NCBI GenBank assembly: GCA_015068055.1 | Contig: SVLG01000001.1 | Span: forward strand, 15,964-79,963 | Reading direction: 5' to 3' | Length of the DNA stretch: 64,000 nucleotides | Source: Oscillospiraceae bacterium | GTDB taxonomy: Bacteria > Bacillota_A > Clostridia > Oscillospirales > Oscillospiraceae | Part shown: in pieces, positions 7,737 to 15,256 of the stretch | How positions within the stretch are numbered: the first letter of the stretch is position 1 | Layout: the number at the start of each line of letters is the position of its first letter | Position numbers and translations under genes: made by a program | The notes under the pieces: generated by a model | Told to the model about the DNA's origin: nothing | Seen by the model: only the letters and a program-made list of their open reading frames with translations | Database searches by the model: none

Positions 7737-9083
7737 ATGAAAATAGCCGTCATCAACGGAAGCCCCAAGGGCAAATACAGCATTACTCTCCAGACCGTTC
7801 TCTATCTCCAGAGGAAATTCCCCGAACACGAATTTTCCGTCCTCCACGCATCGCAGAAGATCAAAGCGCTGGAAAAGGACTTTTCCGAGGCCCGCGCCCT
7901 TCTCGCCTCCGCCGACGCCGTTCTCTTTTCCTATCCGGTCTACACCTTCCTCTGCCCTTCTCAGCTCCACCGCTTTATTGAACTGCTGAAAGCCGACGGG
8001 CTGGACATCTCCGGCAAGTATGCCACCCAGATCAGCACCTCCAAGCACTTCTACGACGTCACCGCTCACCGCTACATCGAGGAAAACGCCGCCGATCTGG
8101 GTCTCCTCTACATCCGCGGACTCTCGGCGGATATGGAGGATCTCCTGACGGACGAAGGCAAGCACGATGCGGAGAAGTTCTTTGAGCGTTTCCTTTTCTC
8201 GGCGGAAAACGGCATCTATGACGCGGGCAAAAAAGCCGCCGACTTCACTCCCATCCGCGCCGCAGCTGCCGAAGCGTCTCCCAAAAAGAGCGGCCGGGAC
8301 ATCGTCATCCTCACCGACGATACCAACCCCGAGTCCAATCTCAGCCGGATGACGGAGCGCTTCCGCGCCCGCTTCCCCTATGAAACCCGCACCGTGAACC
8401 TTGCGGAGTACCCTCTGCAGGGCGGCTGCCTTGGGTGTTTTCGCTGCGCGGTGTCGGAAAAGTGCGTATACAAGGACGGCTTCGACCGCTTCCTCCGGGA
8501 AAAGATCCAGACAGCGGATGCCATTGTCTATGCCTTTACCGTTTCCGACCATTCCATGGGCGCCCGCTTCAAGATGTACGACGACCGCAACTTCTGCAAC
8601 GGCCACCGCACCGTCACCGTGGGTATGCCCGTGGCTTACCTCTGCTCCGGGCCTTACAGCACCGAGAGCAACCTCCGGGACGTGATCGAAGCCCGGGCGG
8701 AGACCGGCGGCAACTTCCTCTGCGGCGTGGCCACCGACGAACGAAACCCCGATGCCGCCGTGGATACGCTGGCAAAGAGTCTCGCCTTTGCGCTGGAAAC
8801 CGGCCACACAGCCCCGCAGAACTTCTGGGGTGTGGGCGGCATGAAGATCTTCCGGGATCTTATCTGGCAAATGCGCGGCATGATGCGGGCCGACCATAAG
8901 TTCTATAAAAAGCAGGGCATCTACGACTTCCCCCAGAAAAAGTTTTTCTCCAGTCTGAAGATGTACGGCGTGGGTCTTCTGCTCTCCAACGAAAAGATCC
9001 TCAGCAAAATGGGCAATAAAATGAACGAGGGTATGCTGATGCCCTATAAAAAGATGTTTGACGAAATGGACAGGAAAGGATGA
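7737..9083 (+). CDS. Fused double flavodoxin / iron-sulfur flavoprotein
   Basis: A 448-residue protein with two flavodoxin-like modules. Module 1 (about 1-165) begins MKIAVINGSPKGKYSITLQT, an FMN phosphate-binding loop, and has SADAVLFSYPVYTF. Module 2 (about 180-400) begins DIVILTDDTNPESNLS and carries a four-cysteine cluster GGCLGCFRCAVSEKC (C-x2-C-x2-C-x5-C), as in iron-sulfur flavoproteins of anaerobes, followed by an FMN-contacting segment DAIVYAFTVSDHSMG. It probably shuttles electrons or reduces quinones or nitro compounds; the substrate is unknown. ISF proteins are usually single-domain (about 200 residues), so the fusion is unusual. The lipoprotein gene follows with the stop and an ATG overlapping. 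Confidence 0.87.
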   Translation: MKIAVINGSPKGKYSITLQTVLYLQRKFPEHEFSVLHASQKIKALEKDFSEARALLASADAVLFSYPVYTFLCPSQLHRFIELLKADGLDISGKYATQISTSKHFYDVTAHRYIEENAADLGLLYIRGLSADMEDLLTDEGKHDAEKFFERFLFSAENGIYDAGKKAADFTPIRAAAAEASPKKSGRDIVILTDDTNPESNLSRMTERFRARFPYETRTVNLAEYPLQGGCLGCFRCAVSEKCVYKDGFDRFLREKIQTADAIVYAFTVSDHSMGARFKMYDDRNFCNGHRTVTVGMPVAYLCSGPYSTESNLRDVIEARAETGGNFLCGVATDERNPDAAVDTLAKSLAFALETGHTAPQNFWGVGGMKIFRDLIWQMRGMMRADHKFYKKQGIYDFPQKKFFSSLKMYGVGLLLSNEKILSKMGNKMNEGMLMPYKKMFDEMDRKG

Positions 9084-9088
9084 CAACC

Positions 9089-9901
9089 ATGCGTATCCGT
9101 GTTCTTGCGCTGCTGCTGACGGTGCTGCTGCTTTGCGGCTGCGGCGGCGCGGCTCCCGCACCTACCCCCGCACCCACTCCTGCACCCAGCGCCGAACCTG
9201 CGGCGGAGCCGACAGCAGAACCCACGCCCGAGCCGACTCCGGAGCCTACGCCGGAACCCGCACCCGAGCCGACCCCCGAACCCACACCCGAGCCGACCCC
9301 CGAACCCACAGCGGAACCCACGGCGGAACCCATTGGGGTGGAGACCTACACCACGAAACTGGCGGGAAACGTGCCCATCTATGACGGCCCCGGCTACGAC
9401 TGCCGCTATGTGACCGTGGTGGGGCAGGACGGCGTTTATACCATCGTGGAAGAGGCGCTCGACGCTTACGGCGGCCTTTGGGGAAAACTCAAGTCCGGTA
9501 TCGGCTGGGTGAATCTCAGCGATGAGCCCGCCGACAGCATTCCCTATCCCCTCTTTACTGCCGATTTCGCCTTTCCGGAGCTTTTGGCAAGCGGCGATTT
9601 CGCCCGCTGCAACGTGGATGACGGGGAATACAGCATCAAGCTGATGATCCTGCCCCATGAGACTCTCCGGGATGTGCGCTTTGAGAGGCTGGTTTGGGAA
9701 GAAGCGGGCTACCGGGTGGATTGCACCTATGACACATTCCCGGAACTCAGCGCCGCCTGGCCGCTGGTGGCGGACGTGGTGTTTTACGGGGATATGACCA
9801 CCTATGGTCTGTCCTTTACGGATGAGTACGGCGCGGAGCGTCACTTTGCCATCAGCATAAGCGGCAGGGACGGCTCCATTGTTTCTACGGAATACAAATA
9901 A
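9089..9901 (+). CDS. PEPT-repeat lipoprotein with SH3-like domain
   Basis: About 270 residues. A short lipoprotein signal peptide (MRIRVLALLLTVLLLCGC) has lipobox LCGC. Residues about 20-80 are a low-complexity linker of Pro-Glu-Pro-Thr and Pro-Ala-Pro-Thr units that probably spans the cell wall. The next 60 residues (LAGNVPIYDGPGYDCRYVTVV to GWVNLSD) look like a bacterial SH3 domain, and the C-terminal 120 residues are not recognised. I chose the ATG at 9089, which has AGGAAAGG 9 bases upstream; the ATG at 9080 abuts the ribosome site. It follows the flavoprotein gene closely and may be co-transcribed. Exported, surface-anchored, function unknown. Confidence 0.82.
   Translation: MRIRVLALLLTVLLLCGCGGAAPAPTPAPTPAPSAEPAAEPTAEPTPEPTPEPTPEPAPEPTPEPTPEPTPEPTAEPTAEPIGVETYTTKLAGNVPIYDGPGYDCRYVTVVGQDGVYTIVEEALDAYGGLWGKLKSGIGWVNLSDEPADSIPYPLFTADFAFPELLASGDFARCNVDDGEYSIKLMILPHETLRDVRFERLVWEEAGYRVDCTYDTFPELSAAWPLVADVVFYGDMTTYGLSFTDEYGAERHFAISISGRDGSIVSTEYK
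9155..9330 (+). repeat. Coding repeat for the Pro-Glu-Pro-Thr linker
   Basis: Imperfect 12-base and 24-base units (for example CCCGAGCCGACCCCCGAA recurring near 9265-9305) encode alternating PTPEP/PTAEP/PAPEP residues. Repeat number is likely to vary between strains by slippage. Confidence 0.8.
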
Positions 9902-9929
9902 AAAACGGAGGCATAAGCCTCCGTTTTTT
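9900..9929. terminator. Bidirectional terminator
   Basis: AAAAACGGAGGC (9901-9912), loop ATAA, GCCTCCGTTTTTT (9917-9929): GC stem with A and T tracts, shared by convergent genes. Confidence 0.9.
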
Positions 9930-10189
9930 CAGCCCCTTATCAGCGTGACAAGGTTCCAGACAAAGAACCCCGCCGGCAAAGCCATCATAACCCAGTTGAT
10001 GATCCGTGTGCCCCGATCCTCGCTGCTGCGGATGCAATAGACAAGATAGACGATCCACAAAGCGCAGGCCAGCAGCGTCAGCAGGGGAAAGCCGATGACC
10101 ACCGCCAGCACAAACAGTATGCTGAGCCAATTGCGCATCTTCTCCCGCTTCCAGTGTTCCCGAATGGCAGCCTTGCTTTCTTCATCCAT
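9929..10189 (-). CDS. Small membrane protein, two helices
   Basis: 86 residues. A charged N-terminus (MDEESKAAIREHWKREKMRN) is followed by two hydrophobic segments (about 21-50 and 62-83). No family recognised. The ATG at 10189 has AGGTG 6 bases upstream, which I prefer over an in-frame start at 10216. It is the last gene of the minus-strand operon that begins with the AlaX-like gene and lies 23 bases after the mannosyltransferase-like gene. The fold suggests an inner-membrane accessory or PLD-N-like protein, but nothing specific can be said. Confidence 0.7.
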   Translation of the reverse strand: MDEESKAAIREHWKREKMRNWLSILFVLAVVIGFPLLTLLACALWIVYLVYCIRSSEDRGTRIINWVMMALPAGFFVWNLVTLIRG

Positions 10190-10212
10190 GAATATCACCT
10201 CTTTTATATTTT

Positions 10213-11442
10213 TCACATAATCGACTGGCCGTTCATGAAGTTATAGTAAAACCATGCGCAGCAGACACTCTCGCAGGCGATGAGCGCATACCACGCCCAT
10301 TTATGCCGGAAGCGTGCCGCGCTGAGGTAGAGGGTATGGCAGCCAAACATATAACGGCAGCCGCTGATAAGCCAGCTGGCCAGATAGCACATACCCAGAT
10401 ACCCGCCGCCGTAGACCACCTGTTCCGTGGAAAGCCCCCGCCAAAGCCCCGCAAAAAGAAGGGCCGCGGCGATGAAGTAGAGGAAAAGCTGGGGCAGGTA
10501 AATGATCTTGCCAAGCCACGGATAGCCAAGGTTCATCTCCCACTGCTGGGCGACCGTTTTCCCCAGCCACTGGGTGTGCTGCCACCAGGGGCGGATGCTC
10601 TCATAGTAGCGGAAAGCGAAGAAATCCCCGGTGTGGAGGTAGTTCAGCAGGAGATACAGGCCCCAGCCCGCCGGGATGGCGAGGATGGCGAGCATACCGC
10701 GCCGAAAGCCGCTCTTACGCCACTCCTTCCAGACGGCATAGACAAAGGCCGGCAGAAGGGCTATGCCCTGCACCCGGCAGAGAATACAGAAGAAGCCCCA
10801 CACCCCCGCTCCCCCGAAGCGCCGACGGCTGAGGGCGTAGAGACAGCCCAGAGACAGACAGAGAAAAAGCCCCTCCGTAAAGACACCCAGCGCAAAAAAC
10901 GCCTGCGGATAAAGCCAAAAGGTCCAAAGCGCCCGCCACGGGTGCTTCGTCTCTCCGGCGGCCAGCTTCCAGAGCAGATAGGACGCGGCGCAGAAGGCAC
11001 TCTGCGAGATCAGGAACCCTGCCAGTGCAAAGTTCCCGCCCAATACTCTCCCCAGCAGCCCCATCAAAAAGGGGTAAAGGGGATAGAACACGATGAGGTT
11101 TATTTTCTCCCCCGCCGTGGCATATCCGTTTTCTGCCAACCAGAGATAGTGGGGCGCATCCCCGGCCACGGTGAAGCGCTCATAAAAAAGGGAAAAAAAG
11201 CCATCGCCCTTCCATTCCTGCGCCAACCACGCCAGAAAGCAAAGCCCCCATAAAACGGCGAGACCGCCGAAAGCCGCCGCCCATGGTTCCCATGGACGGT
11301 GCTTTTTTGTCCGTTGGGGCCGTTCCACCGGGAGAAAACGGGGCATTTTCGCGCCGCAGAGATCCCTCAGCGCCATCAGGGAAAGCAGCACCATGAGGGT
11401 AAGCATCACGGCGCTGCTGCTGAGATTTAAAAAGAGCTTCAT
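10213..11442 (-). CDS. PIG-V-like (Gpi18-type) membrane mannosyltransferase
   Basis: About 409 residues with around nine to ten hydrophobic helices. The early loop HYLWLAENGYAT and the segment IVFYPLYPFLMGLLGR match the PIG-V/Gpi18-like family, GT-C enzymes that use polyprenyl-phosphate sugars at the outer face of the membrane. The ATG at 11442 overlaps the stop of the upstream deaminase gene (ATGA), so the two are translationally coupled. A surface glycosyltransferase in a nucleoside/tRNA-editing operon is odd, and the acceptor is unknown. The tail holds several aromatic-rich loops but no other domain. Confidence 0.8.
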   Translation of the reverse strand: MKLFLNLSSSAVMLTLMVLLSLMALRDLCGAKMPRFLPVERPQRTKKHRPWEPWAAAFGGLAVLWGLCFLAWLAQEWKGDGFFSLFYERFTVAGDAPHYLWLAENGYATAGEKINLIVFYPLYPFLMGLLGRVLGGNFALAGFLISQSAFCAASYLLWKLAAGETKHPWRALWTFWLYPQAFFALGVFTEGLFLCLSLGCLYALSRRRFGGAGVWGFFCILCRVQGIALLPAFVYAVWKEWRKSGFRRGMLAILAIPAGWGLYLLLNYLHTGDFFAFRYYESIRPWWQHTQWLGKTVAQQWEMNLGYPWLGKIIYLPQLFLYFIAAALLFAGLWRGLSTEQVVYGGGYLGMCYLASWLISGCRYMFGCHTLYLSAARFRHKWAWYALIACESVCCAWFYYNFMNGQSIM

Positions 11443-12710
11443 GCTTCGATGAGTTTTTTGGTCTCGTACTCGGCGCGGGCGTAGATCTCCTCGGCGCTCT
11501 CGTCCAGATAATACTCGCCCTGTTCGTAGAGAATACGACCGGCGATCATGGTGAGCGCCACGTTGGACTTGCTGCCGCTGTAGACGAGGTTCTTGGGGAT
11601 GTTGTGGATGGGACGCATGTTTGGCTGGTTCAGGTCGATGACGATGAGGTCGGCCTGCTTGCCCACGGCGAGCCCCGCGCACTCGGGAAGGCCCATGGCC
11701 AGCGCGCCGCCCTTGCAGGCCATTTCCAGAATGGCCAGAGGATCCATGGCGGCGGCATCCCGGCAGCGGAGCTTCTGCAGTACGGAGGCCAGATACATCT
11801 CCCGGAACATATCCAGGGCATTGTTGGAGGAGGGACCATCGGTGCCAAGGGCCAGATTCAGGCCCTTATCCAGCATGGTGCTGAGAGGGGCCACGCCGCT
11901 GGCCAGCTTTGCGTTGGAGGCCGGGCAGCTTACCGCCCAGAGGCCGCGGCGCTTGAAGATCTCCATGTCGTTCTCGTCCAGCCAGACGCAGTGGAAGCCG
12001 CCGCCGCCGTATTCAAAGAGACCTTCCCGCTCGAAAAGGGCCGTGGGGGAGCAGCCGTGGCGCTCGATGCACTCGCGCGTTTCGCTCTCCGTCTCGCTGT
12101 TGTGAGTGTAGAAGGGGGCCTTGTAAGCGTCCACCAGCGTCTTGATGTAGCGCAGCAGCTCTACGTTGGCGGTGTACTCCGCGTGGATGCCCAGCCGGTA
12201 GCCGATGAGGGGGTGGATGCCGTTGTACTTTTCAAAGTCCCGTTCCGCCTCGGTCCAGTCGCTGTCAAACTTGGCCTTGGCCCCGCACATGACGCTGCGG
12301 AAGCCGCTGTCGATGCAGGCCTGCACGTAGTGATCCCGCTGATAGTACATATCAAAGGCCGCCGTGACGCCGCCGGAGAGGTACTCCAGATTGGCAAGCT
12401 TTGTAAAGGCATAGACCGCGTCGGGGGTGAGCTTGGCCTCCAGCGGGAAGATCTTGTTGAACAGCCAGTCCTGCAGGGGCAGGTCGTCGGCATAGGAACG
12501 AACAAAGGTCATGGCGGAGTGGGTGTGGGCATTCTTGAAGCCGGGGAGCAGCAGATTGCCTTTGAGGTCGATCTCCCGCTCAAAAGCGGGTTTTTCCGCG
12601 GGGGTGGAGCCAATGTAGCTTACCTTGTCGCCGTCGGTCCAGAGTTCGCCCTCGATCATCTCCCGGTCGGTGGAGAGGGGCAGGATGCGGGCATTGTAAA
12701 AACGGATCAT
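11439..12710 (-). CDS. mtaD: 5-methylthioadenosine/S-adenosylhomocysteine deaminase-type amidohydrolase
   Basis: A 423-residue metal-dependent amidohydrolase. Metal ligands are in NAHTHSAM (residues about 61-68), GIHAEYT, FHCVWLDENDM and GTDGPSSNN, the pattern of the MtaD/ATZ-TRZ group, which deaminates MTA, SAH or adenosine to the inosine analogues. The C-terminal segment VGKQADLIVIDLNQPNMRP is typical of the composite beta domain. The ATG at 12710 has AAGGAGGA. It follows the purine nucleoside phosphorylase gene by 12 bases. Together the two enzymes could convert MTA or adenosine to inosine-type nucleosides and then to a free base. Specificity among MTA, SAH and guanine-type substrates is not settled by sequence. 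Confidence 0.9.
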   Translation of the reverse strand: MIRFYNARILPLSTDREMIEGELWTDGDKVSYIGSTPAEKPAFEREIDLKGNLLLPGFKNAHTHSAMTFVRSYADDLPLQDWLFNKIFPLEAKLTPDAVYAFTKLANLEYLSGGVTAAFDMYYQRDHYVQACIDSGFRSVMCGAKAKFDSDWTEAERDFEKYNGIHPLIGYRLGIHAEYTANVELLRYIKTLVDAYKAPFYTHNSETESETRECIERHGCSPTALFEREGLFEYGGGGFHCVWLDENDMEIFKRRGLWAVSCPASNAKLASGVAPLSTMLDKGLNLALGTDGPSSNNALDMFREMYLASVLQKLRCRDAAAMDPLAILEMACKGGALAMGLPECAGLAVGKQADLIVIDLNQPNMRPIHNIPKNLVYSGSKSNVALTMIAGRILYEQGEYYLDESAEEIYARAEYETKKLIEA

Positions 12711-12722
12711 GCTTCTTCCTCC

Positions 12723-13550
12723 TTATTCGTGCATGGCCGCCACGCTGTCCCAGAGAAGGGACTGGAAGCGGGGAGCGGCGGCATTGGCGGCTTCAATGAC
12801 CTCCTCGCCGGAAAGGGGCGTGGGAGAGATGCCGGCGGCCTTGTTGGCAATGCAGCTCACCGCACAGACGCGCAGCCCGCAGTGACGGGCGGCCATGGCC
12901 TCCACCACCGTGGACATGCCCACCGCGTCGGCACCCAGTCTGCCCAGCATACGGATGTCCGCCGGGGTCTCAAAGCTGGGACCGCTGTACTGGACGTAGA
13001 CTCCTTCCTTCAGGTCGATGCCGTTCTTCTCGGCAGCAGCGCGAAGGACGGCACGCAGGGACTTATCGTAGACTTCGCTCATGTCCGGGAAGCGGACACC
13101 CAGCTCATCGATGTTCTCGCCGATGAGGGGGTTGGGGATAAAAAAGCCGATGTGGTCGGTGAGCATCATGAGATCCCCGGCGTCCAGATCGGAGCGGATA
13201 CCACCGGAGGCGTTGGTGAGGAAGAACACCTTCGCACCCATGAGCTTCAGAAGTCGGGCGGGCATGGCCACGTCCGCACCGGTGTAGCCCTCGTACATAT
13301 GCACGCGGCCCTGCATCACGGCTACGGGGGTTTTCTCCACATAGCCAAAGAGGAAGCGGCCCGCGTGACCAGGGGCGGTGGACACGGGGAAGCCGGGGAT
13401 GTCGCCGTAGGCGATCTCCGCCACCTTGTCAATCTTATCGCCAAAGGCACCCAGACCGCTGCCCAGCACGATGCCCACTTCGGGGACAAAGTCGGTCACC
13501 TTTCTCACGGCCTCCAGCGCCTTCAAAAGCCTCTCGTATTCCTTGTGCAT
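12723..13550 (-). CDS. punA: Purine nucleoside phosphorylase (trimeric PNP class)
   Basis: A 275-residue cytosolic enzyme that splits inosine or guanosine with phosphate to give a base and (deoxy)ribose 1-phosphate. Key motifs: phosphate site GIVLGSGLGAF (residues about 26-36), GHAGRFLFG, MQGRVHMYEGY, NASGGIR, GPSFETPADIRML, and SCIANKAAGIS with the Asn typical for 6-oxopurine specificity. Length matches PunA/DeoD-2 type PNPs. GGAGAA lies upstream of the ATG at 13550. It is flanked at 12-bp gaps by YbaK-like and MtaD genes. Confidence 0.95.
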   Translation of the reverse strand: MHKEYERLLKALEAVRKVTDFVPEVGIVLGSGLGAFGDKIDKVAEIAYGDIPGFPVSTAPGHAGRFLFGYVEKTPVAVMQGRVHMYEGYTGADVAMPARLLKLMGAKVFFLTNASGGIRSDLDAGDLMMLTDHIGFFIPNPLIGENIDELGVRFPDMSEVYDKSLRAVLRAAAEKNGIDLKEGVYVQYSGPSFETPADIRMLGRLGADAVGMSTVVEAMAARHCGLRVCAVSCIANKAAGISPTPLSGEEVIEAANAAAPRFQSLLWDSVAAMHE

Positions 13551-13562
13551 AATATTTTCTCC

Positions 13563-14009
13563 TTATTCCGTTATATCCGCAAATTCCGCGCCGATGAGCG
13601 CGGAGAGCGCCTCCACATCCACTTCCACCTGAACGCCCCGACGCCCCGCGCTGCAGCAAAAGCGCTCGGAGATAAGGGCCATCTCATCGATGAATGTGGG
13701 AAAGGGCTTTTTCATGCCCAGCGGGGAGCAACCCCCGTGGACATAGCCGGTGAGGGGCAGCAGCTCCTTTTGTTTGATCATGGCAATGCTCTTTACTCCG
13801 GCGGCCTTCGCCGCCTTTTTGAGATCCAGCGTGCACTGGATGGGGATTACAAATACATGGTGAGCGCCCTTGCCATCCTCGGTGACCAGTGTCTTGAACA
13901 CCCCCTCCTCGTCGGGAAGGGGGCCGTCCGGGTCAAAATAATGGGCGGTGTAGGGGATCTGTGCCTGCTCCAGCAGGCGCATCACGTTGGTCTTGTCGTC
14001 CTTAGCCAT
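13563..14009 (-). CDS. ybaK: YbaK/EbsC-type aminoacyl-tRNA deacylase
   Basis: 148 residues, the standard length for YbaK, which hydrolyses mischarged Cys-tRNA(Pro). Family segments: FKTLVTEDGKGAHHVFVIP, the conserved lysine in KKAAKAAGVKSIAMI, and GYVHGGCSPLGMKK with the glycine-rich active-site loop (GGCSPxG). I chose the ATG at 14009, with GAGG 9 bases upstream and 8 bases of overlap with the AlaX-like gene; a TTG at 14024 is the alternative. The overlap suggests coupled translation with another editing enzyme. Confidence 0.93.
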   Translation of the reverse strand: MAKDDKTNVMRLLEQAQIPYTAHYFDPDGPLPDEEGVFKTLVTEDGKGAHHVFVIPIQCTLDLKKAAKAAGVKSIAMIKQKELLPLTGYVHGGCSPLGMKKPFPTFIDEMALISERFCCSAGRRGVQVEVDVEALSALIGAEFADITE

Positions 14010-15144
14010 GGAAATATGCCTCAATCGTCTCCCGGCTGGCCGCGGCGCTGCCCTGCAGCATCTGGCTGCTGCCGCCGCCCCGGCCGGAAATGGCAGCGTT
14101 AAGTTCCTTACTCATGGCCCGAAGATCTTCGCTTCGGCTGGCAATGATGTAGCGGTACTGGCCCTCTGCCCCGGCAAAGGCGGCGCAGAGGCGGCACTTT
14201 TCCGCCACGGCATTGACAAGCGCGCGCAGGGCATCCATGTCCGCGTCCTCAAAAAAGAGACAGACGTTCCCCTCCGTGGGTTCTATGGCGGCCGCCACCG
14301 TCTCCATCTCCCGGCGGCGCAGGGCCGTCAGCTCAAACTTCGCCTTTTCCAGTTCCTTTTGCAGCCGTTCCACGGCGGAGACAAGCTTGTCTCTGGGGAC
14401 GGAAAGCTGGGCGGAGAGCTTCGCCGCCTCGGCTCCCTGCGCAGCAGCGTTCTCATAGGCCGCACGGCCGCAAAGCACCGTCAGGCGCACGCCGCCCCGG
14501 TGGCGCATGGACTCCGCGATGCGGATGAGGCCAATCTCGCCGCTGGCGCTTACATGGGGCGCGCAGCAGGCACAGCGATCCACTTCGCCCGCCTCTACGA
14601 TGCGCACCGCACCCTCCAGCGCCTTCTTGCTCCGGTAAGGGAGGGCCGCAAGAGTTTCTGCGTCGGGGAAAAAGCAGCGGAAGGGCTGGTTTTCCCAGAC
14701 CACTTCGTTGGCCCGGCGTTCCAGGAGGGAAAGATCTTCAGCGGAGAGTTCCTTATCAAAATCAATGGTCACGAAGCCCTCGGACATATGAAAGCCCACA
14801 TTTTCGCAGCCAAAGAGCTTGTGAGCAAGACCCGAGAGAATGTGTTCCCCGGAATGAAACTGCATCCGGGCAAAGCGGGTAGGCCAGTCAATTTCGCCCT
14901 GCACCTCGGCCCCCACGGAAAGCGGAGCCGCGCAGCGGTGCCAGATGTTCTCGCCTTCTTCCTTCATTCCCAGCACGGTCACGCCGGAGAGGCTGCCGCC
15001 ATCGGCTTCCTGTCCGCCGCCGCCGGGAAAAAAGGCCGTCTTATCCAGCCGCACATCCCAGCCTTCCCCGTTTTCACGGCAGTCAAGAACCCGGGCCGTA
15101 AAGGCGCGGCAGTGGGAGTCGGAATAATAGAGCTTTTCGGTCAT
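14002..15144 (-). CDS. Alanyl-tRNA editing protein (AlaX-like, with DHHA1 domain)
   Basis: 380 residues. AlaX proteins are free-standing relatives of the AlaRS editing domain and clear Ser- or Gly-tRNA(Ala). Zinc-site motifs are HSGEHILSG (H-x3-H) and CACCAPHVSASGEIG (C-x3-H). An N-terminal beta barrel (about 5-90, FFPGGGGQEADGG) comes first; a coiled coil (about 225-275) and a C-terminal DHHA1 domain (SGRGGGSSQMLQG) follow, as in the long AlaX form. I chose the ATG at 15144 (GGGGAGG 7 bases upstream) over the ATG at 15150. First gene of the minus operon, driven by the promoter at 15176-15204. Confidence 0.93.
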   Translation of the reverse strand: MTEKLYYSDSHCRAFTARVLDCRENGEGWDVRLDKTAFFPGGGGQEADGGSLSGVTVLGMKEEGENIWHRCAAPLSVGAEVQGEIDWPTRFARMQFHSGEHILSGLAHKLFGCENVGFHMSEGFVTIDFDKELSAEDLSLLERRANEVVWENQPFRCFFPDAETLAALPYRSKKALEGAVRIVEAGEVDRCACCAPHVSASGEIGLIRIAESMRHRGGVRLTVLCGRAAYENAAAQGAEAAKLSAQLSVPRDKLVSAVERLQKELEKAKFELTALRRREMETVAAAIEPTEGNVCLFFEDADMDALRALVNAVAEKCRLCAAFAGAEGQYRYIIASRSEDLRAMSKELNAAISGRGGGSSQMLQGSAAASRETIEAYFHG

Positions 15145-15175
15145 GGGCATGCCTCCCCATTCAACATATTAAAAT

Positions 15176-15204
15176 ATTATAACCCTTCCCATAGCGCAAA
15201 TCAA
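15176..15204 (-). promoter_or_regulatory. Sigma-A promoter for the editing/nucleoside operon
   Basis: On the minus strand TTGATT (15204-15199), 17-base spacer, TATAAT (15181-15176). Confidence 0.75.
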
Positions 15205-15206
15205 GC

Positions 15207-15236
15207 TTGCCAAGGGCCACAGCTAACCTTTATAAT
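15207..15236 (+). promoter_or_regulatory. Sigma-A promoter for the RACo-like/MutY operon
   Basis: TTGCCA (15207-15212), 18-base spacer, TATAAT (15231-15236). It lies back to back with the divergent promoter, the two -35 boxes only two bases apart, so one regulator could act on both. Confidence 0.7.
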
Positions 15237-15256
15237 GAAGAAAAAGGAGGTGGGCC

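Noticed and set aside
9155..9330. Short direct repeats that might suggest a CRISPR array
   Set aside because: Units are 12-24 bases without unique spacers and encode a Pro-Glu-Pro-Thr linker in frame.
11604..14102. 832-codon plus-strand open frame across mtaD, pnp and ybaK
   Set aside because: Antisense to three clear enzymes; composition is an artefact of codon bias on the other strand.
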